NCBI GenBank assembly: GCA_023432985.1 | Contig: JAEZEQ010000017.1 | Location: forward strand, 1 to 64,000 | DNA from: Bacteroidota bacterium | Lineage (GTDB): Bacteria > Bacteroidota > Bacteroidia > CAIKAF01 | Reading direction: 5' to 3' | Length of the DNA stretch: 64,000 bases | Part shown: positions 27,333-34,647 of the stretch, piece by piece | How positions within the stretch are numbered: position 1 is the first letter of the stretch | Layout: the number at the start of each line of letters is the position of its first letter | Translations under genes and position numbers: made by a program | Notes under the pieces: model-generated | Told to the model about the DNA's origin: nothing | Databases searched by the model: none | The model's input: only the letters and a program-made list of their open reading frames with translations

Positions 27333-28073
27333 ATGTTGAGCGAAAAAATACGAAAAAAAGTACAATCTCTCCATTTGAAGAAAAACAGAATGGAAGAAGG
27401 TTTATTTCTGGCCGAAGGTCATAAATGTGTAAAAGATTTATTGGATAACGGAGCCGAAGCGCAATGGATCTTCTATAACAATCCAAAACCCGACTATTTA
27501 CCCGAAAAAATCAGCTTTCCTGTCGATGAAAAGGACCTAAAAAAACTGAGCTTACAATCCACCCCCTCTGGAATTATCGGGGTATTTAAACAAAAAACAT
27601 ACCTCCCCGACAATCCAATTTTCGCTCAAGGTCCACGCCTGTATTTGGACGGATTACAAGATCCGGGCAATCTGGGCACCATCATCCGAAGTGCACATTG
27701 GTTCGGCATTCAGTCGGTTTTACTCAGCCCCGATTGTGTGGAATGGTATAACCCCAAAACCGTACAAAGTACTATGGGCAGCCTCCTCTCCATACCTTAT
27801 TTATATTGCCGCACGGAAGAACTGCAACAGCTCAAAAATAATTCCAGACTCATTTGCGCTGATATGGACGGCACGGATATAAGGGAATTCAATACAGAAA
27901 CTAATGATATTATCGTCATAGGAAATGAAAGTAAAGGCGTCTCCCAAACATTGAAAGAAATGGCCGACCTAAGTGTACATATCCCGGCCGCAAACCGCAA
28001 TAATAAGCCCGAATCACTAAATGCAGCTATTACAGTGGCCATTTTTTTGTTTAAACAAATGAAATCTTTGTAA
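27333..28073 (+). CDS. SpoU/TrmH family RNA 2'-O-methyltransferase
   Basis: A SPOUT methyltransferase that puts a methyl group on a ribose 2'-OH of rRNA or tRNA. It has 246 residues: an N-terminal L7Ae-like RNA-binding domain (about 1-90) and the knotted SPOUT domain (about 95-246) with motif 1 LQDPGNLGTIIRSAHWFG, motif 2 IVIGNESKGVS and motif 3 IPAANRNNKPESLNAAI. It is close to RlmB/TrmH-type proteins, but the exact site cannot be told. The ATG at 27333 is chosen because the family starts about here and because a -7 box lies at 27321-27328; an in-frame TTG at 27318 would fall inside that promoter. It is divergent from tamL. Confidence 0.92.
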   Translation: MLSEKIRKKVQSLHLKKNRMEEGLFLAEGHKCVKDLLDNGAEAQWIFYNNPKPDYLPEKISFPVDEKDLKKLSLQSTPSGIIGVFKQKTYLPDNPIFAQGPRLYLDGLQDPGNLGTIIRSAHWFGIQSVLLSPDCVEWYNPKTVQSTMGSLLSIPYLYCRTEELQQLKNNSRLICADMDGTDIREFNTETNDIIVIGNESKGVSQTLKEMADLSVHIPAANRNNKPESLNAAITVAIFLFKQMKSL

Positions 28074-28112
28074 CCTTTTTTTTCAGCATACGTTAAAAAT
28101 AGGAAAGAAATA

Positions 28113-28143
28113 TTTGCATTTCATTTTTCAAGATATATCTTTG
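28113..28143 (+). promoter_or_regulatory. Perfect Bacteroidetes promoter of the ECF sigma factor gene
   Basis: TTTG (28113-28116), 19 bases, TATCTTTG (28136-28143). The predicted 5' leader is about 90 bases, the longest in the window, and has no evident ORF. Confidence 0.85.
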
Positions 28144-28238
28144 TCCATTATTCAAATAATTTAAAAAGAAAAGCGCCTATAGAATACACGATTACCTTGT
28201 CAGGCAATAATGCCTAAACAGATCTAAAGACTACTGTT

Positions 28239-28838
28239 ATGATGCTGAAAACAATGGAAGACAAGGAGTTGGTGCGCTTATACCTAAGTGGTAACCCATC
28301 TTCATTCGAAATTCTTTTAACCAGACACAAGAGAAAAGTGTTCTCTTATATCTATATGCTGGTGAAAGACAAAGCTACAGCCGAAGATATTTTTCAAGAT
28401 GTCTTTATTAAGGTCATTCATACCTTGCAAGCCGGAAAATACAACGAGGAAGGAAAATTCTTACCCTGGGTTATGCGTATTTCCCACAATCTGGTTATCG
28501 ATTTTTTCAGAAGAAATAAAAAGATGCCCTGCGTAAAATCTCAGGATGAAGATTTTGATATATTTAAGGTGCTGCGCTACCAAGAACAAAGTATGGAGGA
28601 TAAATTGATCCAGGATCAGAATAAAAATTTAATCCGCGACCTGATTAAAAAATTACCTAAAGAACAAAAGGAAGTATTGATGCTGAGACATTATGCAGAC
28701 CTGAGTTTTAATGAAATCGCAGATCAAACCGGCGTAAGTATAAATACAGCCCTGGGCAGAATGCGCTATGCGCTGATTAACCTCCGTAAACTCATGGAGA
28801 AAAGTCCGCATCATCTCGAGCTGGTTAACAATTTTTAA
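28239..28838 (+). CDS. ECF-type RNA polymerase sigma-70 family factor
   Basis: Alternative sigma factor of 199 residues with only regions 2 and 4. Region 2 (about 25-95) has the core-binding block KDKATAEDIFQDVFIKV and the promoter-melting part WVMRISHNLVIDFFRR; region 4 (about 130-185) has LPKEQKEVLMLRHYADLSFNEIA and the helix-turn-helix ending GVSINTALGRMRYALINLRK. No anti-sigma gene with a membrane segment follows; only a 58-residue gene before a terminator. Its own promoter is of the housekeeping type. Met5 is an alternative start. Factors of this plain type in Bacteroidota are often constitutively active, which is inference here. Confidence 0.92.
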   Translation: MMLKTMEDKELVRLYLSGNPSSFEILLTRHKRKVFSYIYMLVKDKATAEDIFQDVFIKVIHTLQAGKYNEEGKFLPWVMRISHNLVIDFFRRNKKMPCVKSQDEDFDIFKVLRYQEQSMEDKLIQDQNKNLIRDLIKKLPKEQKEVLMLRHYADLSFNEIADQTGVSINTALGRMRYALINLRKLMEKSPHHLELVNNF

Positions 28839-28905
28839 CTGTTCTTATCAAACAATAAACAGGCACTTTTACTCGTTAAGTTGAAAAACCATGTAAAATG
28901 TGCCT

Positions 28906-29082
28906 ATGAACAAAATTTACAAAAAAAAGCAGCCTACCCCACTTTTTCATCCCACCTCCAGACCCATTAAAATAGATGTTATGCCCGGTGAGATGACTTT
29001 GAAATTTATTTTGGGATATGCAGCCGCTTACCGATGTGTGGAGAGCAAATGGCTCCCTAAAATTGAGTACGTTTTAAACTAA
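28906..29082 (+). CDS. Tiny basic protein downstream of the sigma factor (58 aa)
   Basis: A 58-residue basic protein with no signal peptide: a Lys-rich start (MNKIYKKKQPTP), then a Pro-rich segment, then a hydrophobic-aromatic helix FILGYAAAYRCVESKW and a short end. I do not recognise it. Evidence that it is real: it sits 67 bases after the sigma gene, on the same strand, and the strong terminator at 29119-29150 follows directly, so it is in the same transcript. The ATG at 28906 is preferred over the in-frame GTG at 28900. It may be a sigma-linked regulator, but that is only a guess from position. Confidence 0.5.
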   Translation: MNKIYKKKQPTPLFHPTSRPIKIDVMPGEMTLKFILGYAAAYRCVESKWLPKIEYVLN

Positions 29083-29118
29083 TTTGTGCTTGTTTAATTT
29101 AAAGTAAAGCAAAAATCT

Positions 29119-29150
29119 AAAGTCCTGATTAATAATCAGGACTTTTTTTT
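29119..29150 (+). terminator. Terminator after the sigma factor transcript
   Basis: AAAGTCCTGATT, a three-base loop and AATCAGGACTTT followed by T's. Confidence 0.93.
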
Positions 29151-29225
29151 ATGTCTATTATTTCCATAAACTAAAAAACTTCATTTGTTCACACAAAAAA
29201 ATCGACGTTATTTTCGCCTTGTTTA

Positions 29226-29256
29226 TTGTTTCTATCAAAAACAACCATTAACTTTG
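29226..29256 (+). promoter_or_regulatory. Promoter of the third T9SS cargo operon
   Basis: TTG (29226-29228), 20 bases, TAACTTTG (29249-29256), 27 bases before the ATG at 29284. Confidence 0.7.
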
Positions 29257-29283
29257 AAGTATAAACTTTTTTTTAACAAATTC

Positions 29284-29679
29284 ATGAAGAAATTATTAAC
29301 TTTCTGTCTCCTTTTGCTTGCAAATCTTAGCATACAGGCTCAGGTTGGCCCCGATTTAAAGGTAAAAAAACAGGACTTAGAAGGGAAAAAGCTACATTTG
29401 GTTTATAGTAATGAACATATGCATTATTATGCCGTAGATTTTTCTGAATATCCTGAATATACAGCGGATTACTTTTTAAAATCACTGCATAGTGAGTCGA
29501 AATTTTCACCGGCAACTGTATTGAACAAGGAACAAATACTTGTTTTGAGTTCGCATAATAGTTACGACAAAAATGAAGTTCAAAACAGGATTCTTTTTCT
29601 TCTGAATGAGTCTACTCAAAAAGCAAATCAGGCCGACACAGAAGCAAAGGAAAAATTGAAAAGCCAAAAAAAGTATTAA
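29284..29679 (+). CDS. Secreted protein of unknown function (131 aa)
   Basis: Signal peptide MKKLLTFCLLLLANLSIQAQ, then a 111-residue mature part that is charged and mixed alpha/beta (for example YSNEHMHYYAVDFSEYPEY and a Lys/Glu-rich tail). I do not recognise the family. The ATG at 29284 is chosen because it gives a clean signal peptide and follows the promoter at 29226-29256; an upstream in-frame start at 29185 would cross that promoter. The next gene starts one base after its stop, so this protein is co-expressed with the 753-residue T9SS cargo and may be its partner. Confidence 0.7.
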   Translation: MKKLLTFCLLLLANLSIQAQVGPDLKVKKQDLEGKKLHLVYSNEHMHYYAVDFSEYPEYTADYFLKSLHSESKFSPATVLNKEQILVLSSHNSYDKNEVQNRILFLLNESTQKANQADTEAKEKLKSQKKY

Positions 29680-29680
29680 T

Positions 29681-31942
29681 ATGAAAAAATCTTTATACCT
29701 CCTTCTATTTCCCATTTTCAGTTTATGGGGACTTAAGAGTCATGCTCAGGTAACTAGCTTTTGCGATCAAATAGCTCCCGCCTGTGCCCAAGCCGGCGTT
29801 TCTTTCACCAATACCACAGGTTCTCCGAGTTTAGGTACGATCAGTTGTCTCTTTTCCTCTCCCAATCCTGCTTTTTTCTATATGGAAATCGCAAATCCCG
29901 GTCCCATTAATATTGCGCTAAACCAATATAATGTCGGTGGCGGCGGTATTGATGTAGACTTTGCCTTATGGGGTCCTTTTACCTCAGTCGCCTCCGGTTG
30001 TTCTGCCATTGTAGCCAATCCAAATGCAACTATTGACTGTAGTTACTCCGCTTCATCCTCTGAACAAATTGATATTCCCAATGGGCAACCCGGACAAATT
30101 TATATACTTCTGCTGACTAATTTTTCCAATCAGCCCGGTACAATTAGCTTTATTCAAAACGGAGGATCCGGTTCTACCGATTGCAGTATACTCGATCCGG
30201 CCACCAATAATGGCCCGCTCTGCGAAGGAGATACCCTGAAGTTATTCGTGGACACTGCCAATACGCCCGGACCTTATTTCTTTTCTTGGACCGGACCAAA
30301 CGGATTTACGTCCAATGTTCAATATCCGGTTATTCCCAACTCAACTGTTGCTATGACCGGTCAATACCAAGTCATCATTACCAATGGAAGTACTTTTGAA
30401 ATGGATACCCTGCAAACTACGGTTACCGTTAACCCAATTCCCGCAGCACCAGCTTGGACTATGACCCCTGTTTGCGAAGGTGCCCAATTCTGCTTTTCTC
30501 CCGACCCGCCTTTGATAAATGGTGCCGTTTATAACTGGACAGCTACCATTGGAGCCAGTACACTCAACTCGGTCGCCGTACCCTATTGTAATATTGGATT
30601 ACCCCTGTTCGACGGCGTTGATATGAATCTTACGGTCATTTTAAACGGCTGTACCAGTCTGGCTACCACGCATACCATTAACCTTAAACCTATTCCCGAC
30701 ATGAGTATTTCCGGCCCCACAGAAGGATGTGAAGGCGTACCGGTTCTACTCACCGCAAATTCTATTCCGGCTGTGGTCGACTCCTACTATTGGGCCCCTT
30801 CCGGAGAAACAAACCAAAATATACTCGGACTTCCCGGCACAACATATACCGTTTCCGGAAGCCTGGAAGGTTGTGTGGGCACTTCCGCCCCATTCACTGT
30901 CGGCGTTATTCCAAACCCACTCAGCATTACAGGTAATGCCCCTTTCTGTTCGAACAGTACAATCGAACTAACCGCTACAGGAGGAAAAAATGTATATATA
31001 TGGAATGGTATCCCTACAGCTGATTCTGTTTTCACTGTTACCCCAAATATGCTGCCCATGGTGCACCTTTCTGTCGAAAATACCAATGGTTGTATTCGGG
31101 AAGACTCGGTGCAACTTACCGTATACCCCGCACCCATCCCCGATTTTAGTCCGACTGCCATCTGTGACCAAAGTCCGGTCTCATTCCTCGACGAAACTAT
31201 CATCGATAGCGTAAGTAATGCCGGTAACGGAATTATTAATTCTTACTTCTGGGATTTTGGCGATGCAGCAAATACGTCTAATGAAGAAAATCCGGTTTTC
31301 ACTTATGCTAATCCCGGAAATTATACGGTAATACACACGGTTACAACTTCTGATGGATGTATAGATTCGATTATAAAAGTCCTTTCCGTACGCAAAAATC
31401 CCATTGCCGATTTTAATGCTACCCCACTTTGCTTCGGTGTTGTAATGTTCAATGATACCAGTATAGCCGGTGATACAACTATACTATCGCATGAGTTTAC
31501 TTTTAGCGATAATAGTCCCCTCGAAACGCAAACCACTTTCGATAAAGTATTCGAAGGAAATCCGGCTAATATAGAGGTGACGCTCACGGTTGTTGACCAA
31601 TTCGGATGTAGCGACGATACAGTGAAAACTGTGCCCATTACTTCAACACCCGATTTTACGGAATTGCCCAATATTATCACGCCGGGCGGAACTCTGGGCA
31701 TGAACGATTTTCTGGATTTAGGACCAAACGGAGCTGTGTTCGACTTATGTTATGACTATTCTATACAATTCTTCAATAGATGGGGACAAAAGGTATACGA
31801 AATTACCGAGTCCACTCAAAAATTCGAAGGATTAAGTAATACCGGAGGCAAACTGGAATCCGGAGTCTACTACTACGTTATCATGGCCGATGGCAAAAAA
31901 CGATTTGGAAATACTATTACAATTATTCGAGGCGAAAATTAA
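29681..31942 (+). CDS. T9SS-secreted protein with Ig/PKD modules and gliding-type C-terminal domain
   Basis: A 753-residue exported protein. Signal peptide 1-22 (ending KSHAQ); an N-terminal beta domain (about 25-160) with a Cys pair and the DVDFALWGPF block also seen in other Bacteroidota surface proteins; several Ig-like modules about 165-500 with WTGPNGFTS-type motifs like those of the giant protein at 7101-11681; PKD modules about 505-665 (FWDFGDAANTSNEENPVF); and a CHU_C/type B T9SS domain about 665-753 with FFNRWGQKVYEI. The shared modules suggest that the two proteins descend from a common surface-protein pool. It forms an operon with the 131-residue secreted protein. Confidence 0.9.
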   Translation: MKKSLYLLLFPIFSLWGLKSHAQVTSFCDQIAPACAQAGVSFTNTTGSPSLGTISCLFSSPNPAFFYMEIANPGPINIALNQYNVGGGGIDVDFALWGPFTSVASGCSAIVANPNATIDCSYSASSSEQIDIPNGQPGQIYILLLTNFSNQPGTISFIQNGGSGSTDCSILDPATNNGPLCEGDTLKLFVDTANTPGPYFFSWTGPNGFTSNVQYPVIPNSTVAMTGQYQVIITNGSTFEMDTLQTTVTVNPIPAAPAWTMTPVCEGAQFCFSPDPPLINGAVYNWTATIGASTLNSVAVPYCNIGLPLFDGVDMNLTVILNGCTSLATTHTINLKPIPDMSISGPTEGCEGVPVLLTANSIPAVVDSYYWAPSGETNQNILGLPGTTYTVSGSLEGCVGTSAPFTVGVIPNPLSITGNAPFCSNSTIELTATGGKNVYIWNGIPTADSVFTVTPNMLPMVHLSVENTNGCIREDSVQLTVYPAPIPDFSPTAICDQSPVSFLDETIIDSVSNAGNGIINSYFWDFGDAANTSNEENPVFTYANPGNYTVIHTVTTSDGCIDSIIKVLSVRKNPIADFNATPLCFGVVMFNDTSIAGDTTILSHEFTFSDNSPLETQTTFDKVFEGNPANIEVTLTVVDQFGCSDDTVKTVPITSTPDFTELPNIITPGGTLGMNDFLDLGPNGAVFDLCYDYSIQFFNRWGQKVYEITESTQKFEGLSNTGGKLESGVYYYVIMADGKKRFGNTITIIRGEN

Positions 31943-31963
31943 CCCGGATTTTTAACGTAACTC

Positions 31964-31999
31964 AAAAAAAAAGGATGCCTAAACGCATCCTTTTTTTTT
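31964..31999 (+). terminator. Bidirectional terminator between the cargo operon and the SCO gene
   Basis: GGATGC, six-base loop, GCATCC flanked by runs of A and T on both sides. The stop codon of the convergent SCO gene (31998-32000) lies inside its T run. Confidence 0.92.
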
Positions 32000-32588
32000 A
32001 CATCAATTTCTTTATATCTATAATTAGTGAATCTACAGCCTGTTCTTTAGTGCCATCGTAAACACCTCGAATATTCCGCATGGAATCGAGCAAAATAAAT
32101 GCCCCACTATGCGCATAACCTCCAGGTGCAGAAGGATCTTCCTCGGCCAAAATCATATAGCGATCGGCCATGGCATATATGCTGTCTTTTTCTCCCGTTA
32201 AAAAATACCAGGTATCCCCTTTTACATCCAATCGCTCGGCAAAATCAGCCAATACCTCACGGGTATCATATTCCGGATCTATGCTATGCGATAAAATCAG
32301 CATTTTATCCTCATTTTTGTAGGTATCATAAACGCGCAATAATTGCGATTTCATTTTGGGACAAATGGTCGGACATGAGGTGAAAAAGAAATCTACCACA
32401 GTCACCTTACCATTCATATCCAACTCGGTAATGGTGTCGCCATTATGCGCCAAAAAACCAAATGCATCTATGGGTGCCTCACTCATTACAGGCAATTCTG
32501 TATCCGCAAGTGAATCAGGATTATTTTTCGTGTTGTTCGAGCAGGAATGCAAGGCCAAAACAGCCAGCATAAAAACTATATTTCTCAT
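31998..32588 (-). CDS. SCO1/SenC family copper-binding lipoprotein
   Basis: Thioredoxin-fold lipoprotein that in other bacteria delivers copper to the CuA site of cytochrome c oxidase or acts as a thiol-disulfide reductase. It has 196 residues, with a lipobox LALHSC (Cys16), the copper-binding CPTICP motif near residue 90 and the third ligand His in YAHSGAFILLD near residue 160. It overlaps the upstream coiled-coil lipoprotein gene by four bases (ATGA), so the two are translationally coupled. No cytochrome oxidase gene is in the window. Confidence 0.9.
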   Translation of the reverse strand: MRNIVFMLAVLALHSCSNNTKNNPDSLADTELPVMSEAPIDAFGFLAHNGDTITELDMNGKVTVVDFFFTSCPTICPKMKSQLLRVYDTYKNEDKMLILSHSIDPEYDTREVLADFAERLDVKGDTWYFLTGEKDSIYAMADRYMILAEEDPSAPGGYAHSGAFILLDSMRNIRGVYDGTKEQAVDSLIIDIKKLM

Positions 32589-32995
32589 TTTTTCTCTAAA
32601 TAAATATGGGCATCATCCAAAGCTTTCCAGGTTTCATCTTTTATTTGTTGCATCTTCTCCTTCTCTTTTTGCAAATAGCCCATAATCTCTTCATGGGTAT
32701 ATAGCCCCTGCCCTCCATTATAAGCATGCATCCAATCCATCATATCTTTATCCGCCTTTTCCAGAGCCGAAAGCATTTGATGAATATTTTTGATTTCAAC
32801 CGAATTCGAATCCAACCCGGATTTTACTTTTATCAACTCCTTTTTCATTTTCATAATGTCTTGCATTTTAGGCATTACCTCATCATGCAAGTCAAGAACT
32901 TCTGTTGCCAATTTTTCTTCTTTGGCTTTATCACTCTGACAGGATGTAGTCATCCCCAATAGAATCAACCCGAATAAATAGACTATTTTTTTCAT
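32585..32995 (-). CDS. Helical lipoprotein upstream of SCO
   Basis: A 136-residue lipoprotein: signal MKKIVYLFGLILLGMTTSC (Cys near residue 19), then an almost wholly alpha-helical, Met- and Lys-rich mature part (EVMPKMQDIMKMKKEL, then DKDMMDWMHAYNGGQG). Two His and many Met could bind copper, which would fit the coupled SCO gene, but that is inference. The ATG at 32995 is preferred over an in-frame GTG at 33001. It is the first gene of the two-gene operon; its stop overlaps the SCO start. Confidence 0.78.
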   Translation of the reverse strand: MKKIVYLFGLILLGMTTSCQSDKAKEEKLATEVLDLHDEVMPKMQDIMKMKKELIKVKSGLDSNSVEIKNIHQMLSALEKADKDMMDWMHAYNGGQGLYTHEEIMGYLQKEKEKMQQIKDETWKALDDAHIYLEKK

Positions 32996-33012
32996 ATGCA
33001 CTAATTTACCTG

Positions 33013-33020
33013 CAAAGGTA
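33013..33020 (-). promoter_or_regulatory. -7 element of the SCO operon
   Basis: TACCTTTG on the minus strand, 17 bases before the ATG at 32995; no TTG at -33. Confidence 0.55.
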
Positions 33021-33082
33021 TCAATACGTACATAAATCTGTAATCTTTATCGAAATTTTACTGCATTTCCCATGCTAAAAAT

Positions 33083-33090
33083 TACCTTTG
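33083..33090 (+). promoter_or_regulatory. -7 element of the methyltransferase gene (leaderless)
   Basis: TACCTTTG, then TTTT and the ATG at 33095. The -33 position has CTG rather than TTG. Confidence 0.65.
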
Positions 33091-33094
33091 TTTT

Positions 33095-33859
33095 ATGAGA
33101 ATTATCCGTGCTTATTTGAACTGGCTGTGGCGTAGCGTAAATGCACACGGCATTCATTCGCCGTTCTTATTTGCCTGCTACGGGCATTTGATGGGAAATT
33201 CTGCCCCAAAATTTAATAATCGGGAAATTGAAGCGATTCGCAAAGCTTTCAAGATGAATCATACTTCTATTCCGCAAATAGATCTTGGAGCAGGTTCCCG
33301 AAAAAACAAAGGAAAGCATATTAAAATTTCGGATATAGCGCATACCGCACTCAAACCAAAAAGGGATGCCGAACGCTTGCAAAAACTCATTTCTTTTCTT
33401 CAGCCTAATTGTATTTTGGAACTGGGAACCAGTCTCGGAATTTCCACTTTATACATGGCCAAAGCCGCACCTCATGCACAAATTCACACCATAGAAGGCA
33501 ATCCACATATTCGAAAAGAAGCACAAAAACTGTTTCAGGATAATAATCAAATTCATAGCCATGAAGGAGATTTCGACCAAATTTTGCAGCAAATTTTGCC
33601 CGCTTTGCAACCCGATATTTGGTTTATTGACGGCAACCATACCCGTGAGGCGACTATACGCTATTTCGAAATGGCAATGCAACATGCTCAAAAAGATATT
33701 TGTCTTATTTTCGACGATATTTATTGGAGTAAAGAAATGGAGGAAGCCTGGAATTATATTATAAACAGCAATCACAGCAGCCTGAGTTTGGATCTCTTTC
33801 ATTTAGGAATTGTCTTCAAGAAAGAAGGGTTAACCAAGGAGCATTATTATATTCGTTAA
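33095..33859 (+). CDS. Class I SAM-dependent methyltransferase
   Basis: A 254-residue cytoplasmic protein with a Rossmann-fold methyltransferase core: motif I LELGTSLGISTLYMA near residue 110, an acidic residue at the end of strand 2 in HTIEGNP, and motif IV-like PDIWFIDGNHTREATI. It resembles caffeoyl-CoA O-methyltransferase-like and rhamnosyl O-methyltransferase-like proteins. The first 75 residues (with NAHGIHSPFLFACYG) form a separate N-terminal cap common in Bacteroidota homologues. Substrate unknown. It has a leaderless promoter and is followed after 11 bases by the ABC ATPase gene. Confidence 0.88.
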   Translation: MRIIRAYLNWLWRSVNAHGIHSPFLFACYGHLMGNSAPKFNNREIEAIRKAFKMNHTSIPQIDLGAGSRKNKGKHIKISDIAHTALKPKRDAERLQKLISFLQPNCILELGTSLGISTLYMAKAAPHAQIHTIEGNPHIRKEAQKLFQDNNQIHSHEGDFDQILQQILPALQPDIWFIDGNHTREATIRYFEMAMQHAQKDICLIFDDIYWSKEMEEAWNYIINSNHSSLSLDLFHLGIVFKKEGLTKEHYYIR

Positions 33860-33870
33860 GCTAATTTTTT

Positions 33871-34578
33871 ATGGATACTATTATAAAAACAGTAAATATT
33901 ACCCGAAATTTCAAAATGGGTACGGAGGAATTAAAGGTTCTGAAAGGTATAGATTTGGAAATAAAAAAAGGAGAATATGTGGCGCTGATGGGGCCATCCG
34001 GTTCGGGTAAAAGTACCTATATGAATATTTTAGGTTGCCTCGACACACCCAGTGGAGGCGAATATTTTCTGAATGGATCCAATGTGAGTAAAATGAGCGA
34101 CAACGAATTGGCCGCCATTCGTAATAAAGAAATCGGATTTATTTTTCAAACTTTTAATTTATTGCCTCGCTATACGGCGCTCGAAAATGTGGCTATGCCG
34201 CTGATATACTCGGGTATAGGTAAAAAAGAAAGAGAAGAAAGAGCGCGTCATGTGCTCGCACAGGTAGATCTCGCCGACCGAATGAAACATAAACCTAACG
34301 AACTTTCAGGGGGGCAGCGCCAACGTGTAGCCGTAGCCCGCGCGCTTATCAATAACCCCAGCCTGCTCCTGGCCGATGAACCCACCGGAAACCTCGATAC
34401 CAAAACATCATACGAAATTATGAGTTTATTCGACGTCCTTCATCAAGCCGGAAATACGATTATTGTGGTAACACACGAAGAGGATATTGCCTTGCACACC
34501 CAACGTATAGTGCGCTTGCGTGACGGACGCATTGAAACAGATTTACTAAACCCCAACCCCATAAAAGGTTCCATTTAA
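33871..34578 (+). CDS. ABC transporter ATP-binding protein, LolD/MacB type
   Basis: A 235-residue ATPase of the family that drives MacB-, LolD- and FtsE-like mechanotransmission rather than classical import. Walker A GPSGSGKST near residue 40, Q-loop FQTFNLLPRYTALENV, signature LSGGQRQRVAVARAL, Walker B LLLADEPTGNLD and the H-loop VTHEED are all intact. No matching permease gene is adjacent: upstream is a methyltransferase and downstream is dacB. It is therefore an orphan whose partner is encoded elsewhere. FtsE is unlikely because the ftsX gene at 39376 is separate. Confidence 0.93.
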   Translation: MDTIIKTVNITRNFKMGTEELKVLKGIDLEIKKGEYVALMGPSGSGKSTYMNILGCLDTPSGGEYFLNGSNVSKMSDNELAAIRNKEIGFIFQTFNLLPRYTALENVAMPLIYSGIGKKEREERARHVLAQVDLADRMKHKPNELSGGQRQRVAVARALINNPSLLLADEPTGNLDTKTSYEIMSLFDVLHQAGNTIIVVTHEEDIALHTQRIVRLRDGRIETDLLNPNPIKGSI

Positions 34579-34647
34579 TCTGTTTTCTCTTTTTATCTTT
34601 TGCCCGAAAAATATTCTTTGCTCCACAGCGTTTGCATTGTGACTATT

